Shown here piece after piece: positions 24,485-33,268 of a DNA stretch of 64,000 nt; within the stretch, counting starts at the first letter, position 1, and every line of letters starts with the position of its first letter. The notes under the pieces are model-generated. The model saw only the letters and a program-made list of their open reading frames with translations, was not told the origin of the DNA and did not search any database. The DNA comes from Dactylorhiza incarnata (Eukaryota > Streptophyta > Magnoliopsida > Asparagales > Orchidaceae). A program made the translations under genes and the position numbers. The stretch lies in assembly GCA_033032865.1 (NCBI GenBank), contig JAWHQI010000005.1, positions 9,076,001 through 9,140,000 on the forward strand. The letters are read 5' to 3'.

Positions 24485-25955
24485 GTAACGATCTAAAAAC
24501 TTCAAACCCTAAGTTTCACATTTTTCCAGGGAATATTTAATCATGATTTCTATTTGAAGTGAATGGGGTGCAAGTAGTGATTTGCACATCAAGTATCAAC
24601 TAGAGATCTCTATAAATTCTAATAAACTCAACATAACATAATAATGGTATAAAAACCTTGAACCCTAAGTTTCACATTTTTCCAGGGATTATTTAACCAT
24701 AATTTCTATTTAATATGAATGAGGTGCAAATAAGGATTTACACAACAAGTATCATCTACAGATCTCTATAAATTCTGATAAATTCACAATAGCATAATAT
24801 TGGTCTAAAAACCTCAAACCCTACGTTTCATATTTTCCAGTGATTATTTAACCATAATTTCTATTTAACATGAATGGGGTGCAAATAAGGATTTACACAA
24901 CAAGTATCATCTACAGATCTCTATAAATTCTGATAAATTCACAATGGCATAATATTGGTCTAAAAACCTCAAACCCTAAGTTTCACATTTTTTTCAAGGG
25001 ATTATTTAACCATGATTTCTATTTAACATGGATGGGTGCAAATAAGGATTTACACAACAAGTATCATCTACAGATCTCTATAAATTCTGATTAATTCACA
25101 ATAGCATAATATTGGTCTAAAAATCTCAAACCCAAAGTTTCACATTTTTCTAGGGATTATTTAACTATGATTTCTATTTAGCATGAGCGTGGTGCAAATA
25201 AGGATTTACACAACAAGTATCATCTACAGATCTCAATAAATTCTGATAAATTCACAATTGCATAATATTGGTCTAAAAACCTCAAAACCCTAAGTTTCAC
25301 ATTTTTCCAGGGATTATTTAACCATGATTTCTATTTAACATGAGTGGGGTGCAAATAAGGATTTACACAACAAGTATCATCTACATATCTCTATAAATTA
25401 TGATAAATTGACAATGGCATAATATTGGTCTAAAAACCTCAAACCCTAAGTTTCACATTTTTCCAGGAATTATTTAACCATAATTTCTATTTAACATGAA
25501 TGGGGTGCAAATAAGGATTTACACAACAAGTATCATCTACAGATCTCTATAAATTCTGATAAATTCACAATGGCATAATATTAGTCTAAAAACCTCAAAC
25601 CCTAAGTTTCACATTTTTCCAGGGATTATTTAACCATGATTTCTATTTAAAATGAGCGGGGTGCAAATAAGGATTTACACAACAAGTATCATCTACAGAT
25701 CTCTATAAATTCTGATAAATTCAAAATAGCATAATATTGGTCTGAAAACCTCAAACCCTAAGTTTCAAATTTTTCCAGGGATTATTTAACCATGATTTCT
25801 ATTTAACATGGATGGGGTGCAAATAAGGATTTACACAACAAGTATCACCTACATATCTCTATAAATTCTGATAAATTCACAATGGCATAATATTGGTCTA
25901 AAAACCTCAAAGCCTACGTTTCACATTTTTCTAGGGATTATTTGACCATGATTTC
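24485..25955. repeat. 156-bp tandem repeat array in LARD LTR3 (10 units)
   Basis: Anchors from 24511 to 25917 give a mean spacing of 156.2 bp. Unit-by-unit variants (for example GGTGCAAATAAGG versus AATGAGGTGC) appear at the same array positions as in LTR2, so the array was inherited as a block. Confidence 0.95.
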
Positions 25956-28422
25956 TATTTAATCAAATAAATTATCCATGGAGGGCATTTCAAAACTTGT
26001 AAAGGAACTAACCTAAATCTTCATCTAGACCACATGAGATCACTTCTACTGATGTGTCTCATAATAATACTACACTTTCCATAGATTCAACATTCTCTAT
26101 ATATAAAATTTCTCAACAATTACATAAATTGCACATGAAGGTCATTTCATAATTTGTAAAGGAGCTACCCTAGCTTTTCATCTAAAACACATGAGATTGT
26201 TTCTAAGTATACTTAATGTCATAAGAAGGCTATGCCTAGAAGGTGAGATTTTTCCTAATTGTTTTAACCTCATAAATTTCATTAGTTTACAAGTGTGACA
26301 AATTAAATTAATTTGATAAACCTAAGGTATCTTGCTCCAAAGGCCTCCAAAACTCAAGGGTTTGGATTGCTATGTCACCCCACTTGCGTGGACAAGGTTT
26401 TAGTGACATGCAAGGTGATTTTTACCCTCAATCCCATCTAAAACTTCATTAAACCAAAAATGGCTATTAGCACCCTAATTTCCCTTTTCAGTGGAGACAT
26501 GCAATGGGAATTTACCCTACATGATGAGATCCATTTGGTCTCAAATTTTGACCATAGACTAATATTGGCTAAATGGGTATGACACCCAAATATGAGGTCA
26601 GTTGGAGTTATATACATCCAAAAATGTCACTTATTTGATTTTACATATTTTAGATAAAACCTTAGAAAAATCATCACCTAAAAATCTGATTTTTGGGTGC
26701 AAGCTAGATATATGTCACATGCATGCATGACCAAAATCTCAAGTCCATCTGACTTATTTTTTAAAATATATACACCAAATAATTTCTGGTTTCTATTTTG
26801 ACCAGCCTCACTAAAATGAGTGTTGTGGGTCCTCTAGTGATCCAAATGGTCTGATTCAACTTCAAATGAAAGTAGACATCCAGATATATAATTCCTATCT
26901 CTGGACATATTTCAAAATATGGCCTCTATGGGCCTCAAATTTTGCTTCAAAAATTGGGTAAATAATGTGACAGATTGTATAAAACATGTATTAAATATAT
27001 ACTGGTTTGCGATTAGCGCAGCCCGCCAGATCTAACGGCCACGGGGTCATCTTCACTGATGAGCCAACGACTCAAATTCTCCGCCCGATGAGCCAACGGC
27101 TCAGATTCGCCATGACTAGGTGGTTTTGCGGGCGATTTTCCGGCCAACTGTGGCCGTCTCTGGCCAAACGCCCAAGCCACCACCTACACTCGACATGGGG
27201 CTTCCGTTTGGCGGTGGCCGTTTGGTCGGAGGTGCCCTGGGGTTGTTTGCATTTTTTGGCCAGGAACAATAAAAATCCAAAGTGGTGTATCACCACTTTC
27301 TTGGCAATTTTTAATAAGGAAGGATTAGAGAGCTAGCACAGGAGGAGGGGGAGAGGAAAGTTGCCTTGATTTGGCTTGAGGTTGAAGGAAGCTCATGTTT
27401 GCCTTGGCCGAAAAATTTGTTGAGCTCCCATGGTGATCTCCCCTTCTAGTGCCCGGTTCCTGTAATTCCCATGGGGCTTCTCTTCCTCTCTACTCACTGA
27501 AGGTATTGGAGCCTTCAATTTGGGGTGGGGGAGCTTTAATCCAAGTCTGCCATTGCATGGGGTTCGGCCAAGGTGGCACCTCCCATGGCAGCCAATGGAA
27601 TTGCATGCACAGCTTAAGGAAAAGATTGGGAACTCATGGAGGAGCTCAGAAGGGTGCTTGGAAAGGGGGATTGAGTGCCATTTGTCACTCAATCCCATTT
27701 TCCTCTTCCCATGTCCCCTCTTTGTCTTTTCCCCCAAATAATTCAACCCAATTTTATGAATTTCTAAATTCTTAGGGTTCAGAAATTTCATGGGTCCATT
27801 TTTTTTGTTTGGGCCTTGACATTGGGCTATACCCAATTGATTTGGACTTTGGGCTAACTTGACCCAAGGTGAATAATTTAGGGTTTAATGGGTTACGGTT
27901 GACCCTAGGTCAACCCAACCAATGTGGCTGACCCACATTGGTGCCATTGGGTTTATGGACACCAGTTATGGTGAAATGTGACTTGGTTAGGCCAACTTGA
28001 GCTCAATTGAGCCATTTGGGCCAAATTGTCTAAGTGGGCCCAATGGTAATTTTGGCCTAGTTCATGGTCTTTGCTTGGCTCTTTGGGTCATTAGTGACCT
28101 ATTAAATTCTCTAAACTATTAGGGATGCTAGGGTGGGGTCAATTTGAACTTTAATTATCTAGTTAGTCCAATAGGGGGTGATTTGACCAAATTACGGTCT
28201 ATGTTGACTCTGGTCAAATTGCCCATCTGACTAACCCCAATGGACCCATGGTGACCCAAGGAACTCTCTAAGGGGTTTAAGAAGAGTTGACGGGTCCAAC
28301 TTGTCATTTTGAAGCTTAAATATCAAGCTCTAAAATTTGGACTCATATTTAACTATTTGCACGCCAAGGTGATTTTTACCTATTCACCCTGGTTCTATGG
28401 CCATTTTGGTCTCATAGAGCAA

Positions 28423-28443
28423 TGTCATGACCGTGTCATGACA
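28423..28443. promoter_or_regulatory. LTR-terminal dyad, LARD LTR3
   Basis: TGTCATGAC-cgt-GTCATGACA, identical to 10901-10921 and at the same distance from the LTR end. Confidence 0.75.
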
Positions 28444-29644
28444 AAATGCATCTTAGGGGTCTAGTTATTTTGGGGATGTTACAACCCCAGCACTGGTGGT
28501 GGCACTGAGGGAGCAGGTCCCCACCCAGGGACCTCGGCTCCGACGAGGGAAGGCGCCAGGGCCGCCGGAGAACGCGCCTCTGGCGGCACCCACGCACTCC
28601 CCCCCCTCCCTGTGTATTTTTGTGCGGTTCGGCGGCCACCCCCGGCGGCGGCCGGAGGTGCCTGGTCGTCGGACCACCCCCGGAGCTAAGCCCCACCCCC
28701 GGCGAACCAGTAGAGGGCGGGGAAAGCCCCTTCCAGGGGAGGGGTGGCGCGGCCATGCCCTGCATGGACCATGCAGGCCGCGCCACCGCCCCGCCTCCCC
28801 TTCTCGCTTAAAACCGGCGGTGGTCGGCAGCGCCAGGCCGCCGGACCACCATAGCTGTAATCGCCGACCCCCGGCAAGTCGACCGGGGGCGACACCGGCG
28901 GCAGGCGGCCGCCTCCCGGCGGGGGCAGAGGCTGCCACCGTCTGCCTCGCCGGGAGGGGCAGCAGCTGCCGTCCGATCTCTTGATGAGATCAGACGGCGG
29001 CGGGAACAGCATTTCCCGCCCTCCCCTCAGCATATGTGCTCCCCGTAGCAGATCACTCTAGATCCGTTGTGGGGATAAGAGGAGGGTGCACGGTACAGCG
29101 CCCCTCCCGCCTCCCTCCTTTTTCCTTATCCGCACCCCACAAGCCCCCCTCCACTCCTGATTTTCCTGAGGCCAAATTAGACCTTTTTGGAAAAAACTTC
29201 CAACATGGGAAATGTTCCTCACTTAGAGAGGCACCACCTGTAATTTTTTAAGAATTTTTTGTGGAGTTTTACTATTTTTATAAGCCTATTCAAGTTTTCT
29301 TTAAAGGAATTTAAGGCCCAAATAAGTTGGGAAAATTCCCAAAAAAATTATTGGCTCACTCTTAGGCTATTTTCCAACTCCTATGAAAGTTTGAAAAGTT
29401 TATCAATCCTTTTGCTATTTTTACAACCCTAAATAAGATTTCTACAAGTGTACAACCATGTATTCGCCGAGTAGGTCCTCGAAGCATAAGAAGCATTTGG
29501 GAGCGTTCTTGTTCACTATGATCCATGGTAAGGAAAGAGGAGGGCGAGCGGTGGAGGTGGAGACCTCCTGCTCGCCCAGCTCAGTAAGGGGGGCGATCTC
29601 CCCTCATCCCGTGCCCCCCAAGGTAGGGGGGCGAGAACCCCAGT

Positions 29645-30205
29645 AAGGGGCGAGACCAGCCAGGGGGGCGACCCTGGCTGGGTCTCGCCCAGCCCCAGTA
29701 GGGGGGCGAGACCGGCCAGAGGGGCCGCCCCTGGCAGGGTCTCGCCCAGCCCCAGTAGGGGGCAAGACCAGCCAGGGGGGCCGCCCCTGGCTGGGTCTCG
29801 CCCAACCCCAGTAGGGGGGCGAGACCAGCCAGGGGGCCGCTCCTGGCTGGGTCTCGCCCAGCCCCAGTAGGGAGCAAGACCAGCCAGGGGGCGACCCTGG
29901 CTTGGTCTCGCCCAGCCCTAGTAGGGGGGCGAGACCGGCCAGGGGGCCCCCCCTGGCTGGGTCTCGCCCAGCCCCAGTAGGGGGCGAGACCAGCCAGGGG
30001 GGCCGCCCCTGGCTGGGTCTCGCCCAGCCCCAGTAAGGGGCGAGACCAGCCAGGGGGGCCGCCCCTGGCTGGGTCTCGCCCAGCCTCAGTAAGGGGCGAG
30101 ACCAGCAGGGTGGCCGCCCCTGGTTGGGTCTCGCCCAGCCCCAGCAAGAAGGGGCGAGATCAACAGGGGGGCCGCCCCTGGCTGGGTCTCGCCCAGCCCT
30201 AGTTA
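29645..30205. repeat. Array of ~56-bp near-palindromic units (10 copies)
   Basis: Each unit has a left arm GGGCGAGACCAGCCAGGGG and a right arm CCCCTGGCTGGGTCTCGCCC, complementary except for one extra G, joined by about 4 nt. Unit starts lie about every 56 bp (29648 to about 30150). The 188-codon minus frame 29581-30147 is a translation of this repeat and is not a gene. Confidence 0.9.
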
Positions 30206-30387
30206 GGGGGTTCGCCGAGCCCCGCGAAGTACCCCCCCCCCCCCCTCGCCCGGTTCCAGGGGGAGGGGTTGGTCTGCGTTTAGCGCTCCAGAAAAGCGGG
30301 ATTCGGCTATCCGCAGGCCATTTTCGAGGGTATTTTGGTAATTTCGCGGACCAGTTAGTGGTTATTTGCAGCCAAAATCCTGAAATC

Positions 30388-30396
30388 CTATAAATA
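30388..30396 (+). promoter_or_regulatory. Putative TATA box of element E
   Basis: CTATAAATA followed by a pyrimidine-rich initiator-like stretch (CTCTCTCTCCCTCTCCCTCC, near 30440-30465). It fits an LTR promoter with a ~2.4-kb leader inside the LTR. Confidence 0.65.
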
Positions 30397-31018
30397 GGAC
30401 CAAGGGGGCACCATTTGGAGGCAAGCTTATCCTAGGCTAGCTCTCTCTCCCTCTCCCTCCCCAGGTCTCTATCTAGTGGAGTGAGGAGAGCCTCCAGTGG
30501 TGCCCAAGCCCGACATTGGCTTGGGAGGGGAAGCGCTCTAAAGATCTTCCGGGTATGTGGTGGGACCTCCTCGCCGAGCCCTTGGTCCAGTTCATAGTGC
30601 CTCAACCTTCAACCTAGAGCTCTCCCTTGTGGGGAGTAAGTGTTGGTCGCCCCTCAGCTTGTTGAGGGTCCCGAACTCCACAGAGACCGAGGCTTGTTCA
30701 TCAAGTTGCCAGTTTCAACAACAAGCAAGATAACACCCGAAATTGGACGGAAAATAATCGGGACGAATTTGCGGGTTCTCGATGCGTTATTTTAACCACA
30801 TAATAAAATTGTGCGAGTCGTTCAATATTAAATGGTAAGCTCGACAATTTCGGCGAGGAATCGACTAAATAAAAAGTATCGAAACGCGCAATTGGGTCGT
30901 AATCGCGAGGCAACATTTCTAAATCAGTAACGACGTGAAAATTAAAGGATAAACCCAAGGCACACCGAAATAAGGAATCTCATAAAATATAAGTCGACCC
31001 CGATCTATACTAAGATAA

Positions 31019-31155
31019 ACAAGCTCCTATGAACGGAGAAGAGGCCCCTATGAACGGGGAAAGAACAAAATTTCCTCCTATGAACGGAGAAGAAACCCCT
31101 ATGAATGGGGAAAGAACAGAATTCCCTCCTAAGAACGGAGACGACACAGAAGCCT
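31019..31155 (+). repeat. CTCC-GGAG / CCCC-GGGG hairpin repeats in E leader
   Basis: Alternating elements CTCC-tatgaac-GGAG and CCCC-tatgaac-GGGG, about 55 bp per pair: near 31022, 31046, 31076, 31096 and 31126. The two arms change together between the two forms. A further CTCC-GGAG pair is at ~31153-31166. Confidence 0.75.
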
Positions 31156-31204
31156 CCTGATATGGAGTGATTAGACTACTAACCCGCTTATTTATTTATA
31201 TTAT

Positions 31205-31487
31205 CCAGTCTCGTACTGGTCCTGCATTTACTTTCTGCAATTATTCTTTTAATACTTCAGTCTCGTACTGGTCCTGCATTTAGTTTCTGCAATTATTCTT
31301 TTAATACTCCAGTCTCGTACTGGGCCTGCATTTACTTTCTGCAATTATTCTTTCCAGTACTCTAGTCTCGCACTAGTCATTTCTTTATTTACTTTCTGTT
31401 CTTTCCTTTTCGCTACTCTAGTCTCGCACTGGTCATTTCTTTATTTACTTCATGTTCTTTCTTTTCGATACTCCAGTCTCGTACTGG
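31205..31487 (+). repeat. CCAGT-ACTGG hairpin minisatellite in E leader (6 units)
   Basis: Six units spaced 51-56 bp with arms CCAGT and ACTGG around a 5-nt loop: 31205, 31257, 31309, 31362, 31418 and 31473. Arms at 31362-31376 are CTAGT/ACTAG and at 31418-31432 CTAGT/ACTGG, so the second pair goes C-G, U-G and U-A. Spacers are rich in T (TTTACTTTCTGCAATTATTC). Confidence 0.85.
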
Positions 31488-32729
31488 TCCCGCTAATTTG
31501 GCCCTTGCATTTTGCCTTCTTACTGTTAAGTATTTTTATTACTCGGAACTGCTGTTTACTTTGCTTTATACTAACCCCGGGTCCCGCGCTAGATAGAGGT
31601 TATTTCTATGCTGCTATAAGGATCTTAGTTGGGGATAACCAAGAGTTGAGTTCGTCCTATGAAGGGTTACCCCCAAATAAGATGCCCCACTTATGATGCG
31701 TCTCCCGGCCATAAGTTGTGTAGTCGGTTGAGGCAGGGAGGTCGCGGTGGACCTGGAGTAGTTGTTCTTACTTAAGATTGTTTGCCAATCTGCTTGCTAT
31801 GAAAGTGGCGGGTCGGTCACGCCCGTAGACCGTTCGTACCGGTGCGGGAGGGATGACGACTCATGGAGACAAGGAGATGTGCACCGCGGGTTATCACCAC
31901 TTTGAACCCGCTGATTTGCCTCCACTGGTCGGCCTAAATCTCAGAATCGCCGGATGTCGCTCACATCCAGTTAGTGCACCAAGTTGTACCGGAGGGCCTG
32001 AGCGATACGGTAAGACTACGCTCAGAAGTGGTAAGACTGGACACTATTATTGACGGCCACATCGATGAGGCCCGCAGGGTTCGCTACCCTGCTGGAAGAG
32101 AAGCGGTCTAAACTGTGTCGACACAGGGTTGTGTGTATTCAGGTTTGAATACCTGGTGTGTGTGCAAGATAGATTTGTTAACAGTGTTATAATCTGCGCG
32201 CTCTTCACTGCTTTACTAAAAATTATGGCTGGTGGGCCCTATGGATATATATATATAACTGCTGCTAACATTTCCCTTGCTTCAGCTATTTACTTTAAGT
32301 ACTTTAGCCTGCCCCCAAGTTACAGATCCGGGGAGGGAATGTGTTTCCACGGTTATTCTTATAACCACTCACAGGAGACGGGACAGCGCGAAGCCCCCGC
32401 ACCGCCGGATGATTTATCGGCCCTAGAGATTGCCCGATCAGACACTCCAGCCTCGCGTGACGTGAGTCCTAGAGTCTAGGGTTAAATCAGGAGTCTTTTG
32501 ATGTACTTGTTGTAGCCCATGAGGTGTTCTGTGTAAACAGTAGGCTACGGCCCCTTTCAGATAGAAATATATATAACCTTGCCTCTTGCTTTCTCGAATT
32601 CTACTTCTATTGTGTGACTCTGATGTGTGTTGTGATGATTCTTGTGCCTGACAAGGTGATCGTTTAGCGCTTGAGAGGGTGGGTCGTCGCCACCCGGGAA
32701 GCGCTAGGTGGCCGGCTTGGGCAGTAAGC

Positions 32730-32783
32730 CCCCCCCCCCCCCCCCTCTCCCTGAACCGGGTTCAGATTGGGGGGGGGGGGGGG
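32730..32783. repeat. Poly-C and poly-G tracts near the end of E
   Basis: A run of C near 32730-32745 and a run of G near 32769-32783 flank GAACCGGGTTC, making a long potential inverted repeat just before the LTR end. Run lengths may be affected by assembly. Confidence 0.7.
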
Positions 32784-32790
32784 TCTTACA

Positions 32791-32869
32791 GTAGACTTGC
32801 TTGGTAAACTTTATATTGGTTTATGCTTGGTAGACTTGCTTGGATTTGTTATTATCAAAAGAGGGAGTT
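32791..32869 (+). other. 3' end of copia-like internal region with polypurine tract
   Basis: A short non-coding tail ending in AAAAGAGGGAG immediately before the LTR start. The rest of the internal region is absent here, cut off by element E. Confidence 0.55.
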
Positions 32870-33024
32870 TGTTGGAACATGGTCTTCCGCATCTTCTAGG
32901 TTTGAGAATAACAAATCCTATGTGTATTTGATCTTGTGTGTTTAAGTGTGCATGAAACAAATCCATATGACTCAAGGATAACATATGAAGGTTGCCCCCA
33001 AATTTGAAGCCAGAATTCTAACAT

Positions 33025-33250
33025 GTCCACTAGCGTCGGCGGTAGCACCTAGCGCAGGCGCTAGCTCTGATTAGCACAATTCCGGGAGCATTTTTAGAAG
33101 GCACTAGCGCCAGGCGGTAGCAGATAGCGCAGGCGGTAGCGCAGAGCACAAGAGGCAATGCGACAGAGTTTCCTTGGAATGAAAGATACGCACGCGCAGA
33201 ATAATTCTATACCAGGATAGCATCGGCAGTAGCGATAGCGCAGGCGCTAG
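33025..33250. promoter_or_regulatory. AGCGC/GGCGGTAGC motif cluster in copia U3
   Basis: Repeated words TAGCGCAGGCGCTAGC, GGCGGTAGC and TAGCGCCAGGCGGTAGC directly upstream of the TATA box. Very similar words occur upstream of the Tekay TATA boxes (see 43195-43430, 52360-52600 and 61850-62100). Confidence 0.75.
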
Positions 33251-33259
33251 CTCCAAGGC

Positions 33260-33268
33260 TATATAAAG
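33260..33268 (+). promoter_or_regulatory. Putative TATA box of the copia-like LTR
   Basis: TATATAAAG, 390 bp into the LTR, between the motif cluster and a plausible leader. Confidence 0.65.

Larger units (their letters stand above)
6382..28483 (-). mobile_element. LARD-like non-coding LTR retrotransposon complex (LTR-int-LTR-int-LTR)
   Basis: Three copies of a long LTR alternate with two copies of a non-coding internal region. The LTR reads TGTAAGACCC at its left end and GGATGTTACA at its right end on the plus strand, so the element is on the minus strand (TGTAACATCC...GGGTCTTACA). LTR3 is full length at 6378 bp; the internal region is 2.9 kb with no gag or pol signature on either strand. 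This matches the large retrotransposon derivative (LARD) class. LTR ends, terminal dyad, PPT region, PBS and leader match the coding Tekay-like elements further right. The left ~1.96 kb of LTR1 is cut off by the Athila insertion. ACCCC at 28484-28488 is the predicted right TSD. The three-LTR form probably arose by unequal LTR recombination. Confidence 0.8.
22106..28483 (-). repeat. LARD LTR3 (5' LTR, full length, 6378 bp)
   Basis: Runs from TGTAAGACCC to GGATGTTACA with all blocks present: leader hairpins, a 22-bp palindrome, the 156-bp array, a GC-richer segment (27010-27290), paired dyads and the terminal dyad at 28423-28443. At 6.4 kb it is unusually long for a plant LTR. It is followed directly by unrelated GC-rich sequence, so this is the outer end of the complex. 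No convincing TATA box was identified. Confidence 0.85.
28484..32790 (+). mobile_element. Element E: right part of a GC-rich, repeat-dense LTR
   Basis: Non-coding sequence with a plus-strand TATA box at 30388-30396 and a right end GGGTCTTACA at 32790, the same terminal bases as the Tekay/LARD 3' LTR end. No PBS follows, so this is a solo or 3' LTR. The left end is not in the window; the LARD complex apparently inserted into it at 28483/28484. GTAGA at 32791-32795 is the predicted TSD. Upstream of the TATA box it carries a 56-bp hairpin array, downstream two more hairpin arrays. Reading frames in 28436-30393 are by-products of GC-rich repeats. Confidence 0.65.

Noticed and set aside
28477..28490. 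TGTTACAACCCC read as the left end of a plus-strand LTR (E starting at 28477)
   Set aside because: The flanks GGGGA and GTAGA (32791) do not match as a TSD, and GGATGTTACA at 28483 is fully explained as the LARD LTR end.
28436..29033. Several overlapping 115-162-codon frames on both strands
   Set aside because: High GC lowers stop frequency; no recognisable protein features, and the region is LTR U3 sequence of element E.
29581..30147. 188-codon minus-strand frame rich in Gly, Ala, Arg and Pro
   Set aside because: It is a translation of the 56-bp hairpin repeat; no domain, and overlapping frames exist on both strands because of GC-rich repeats.
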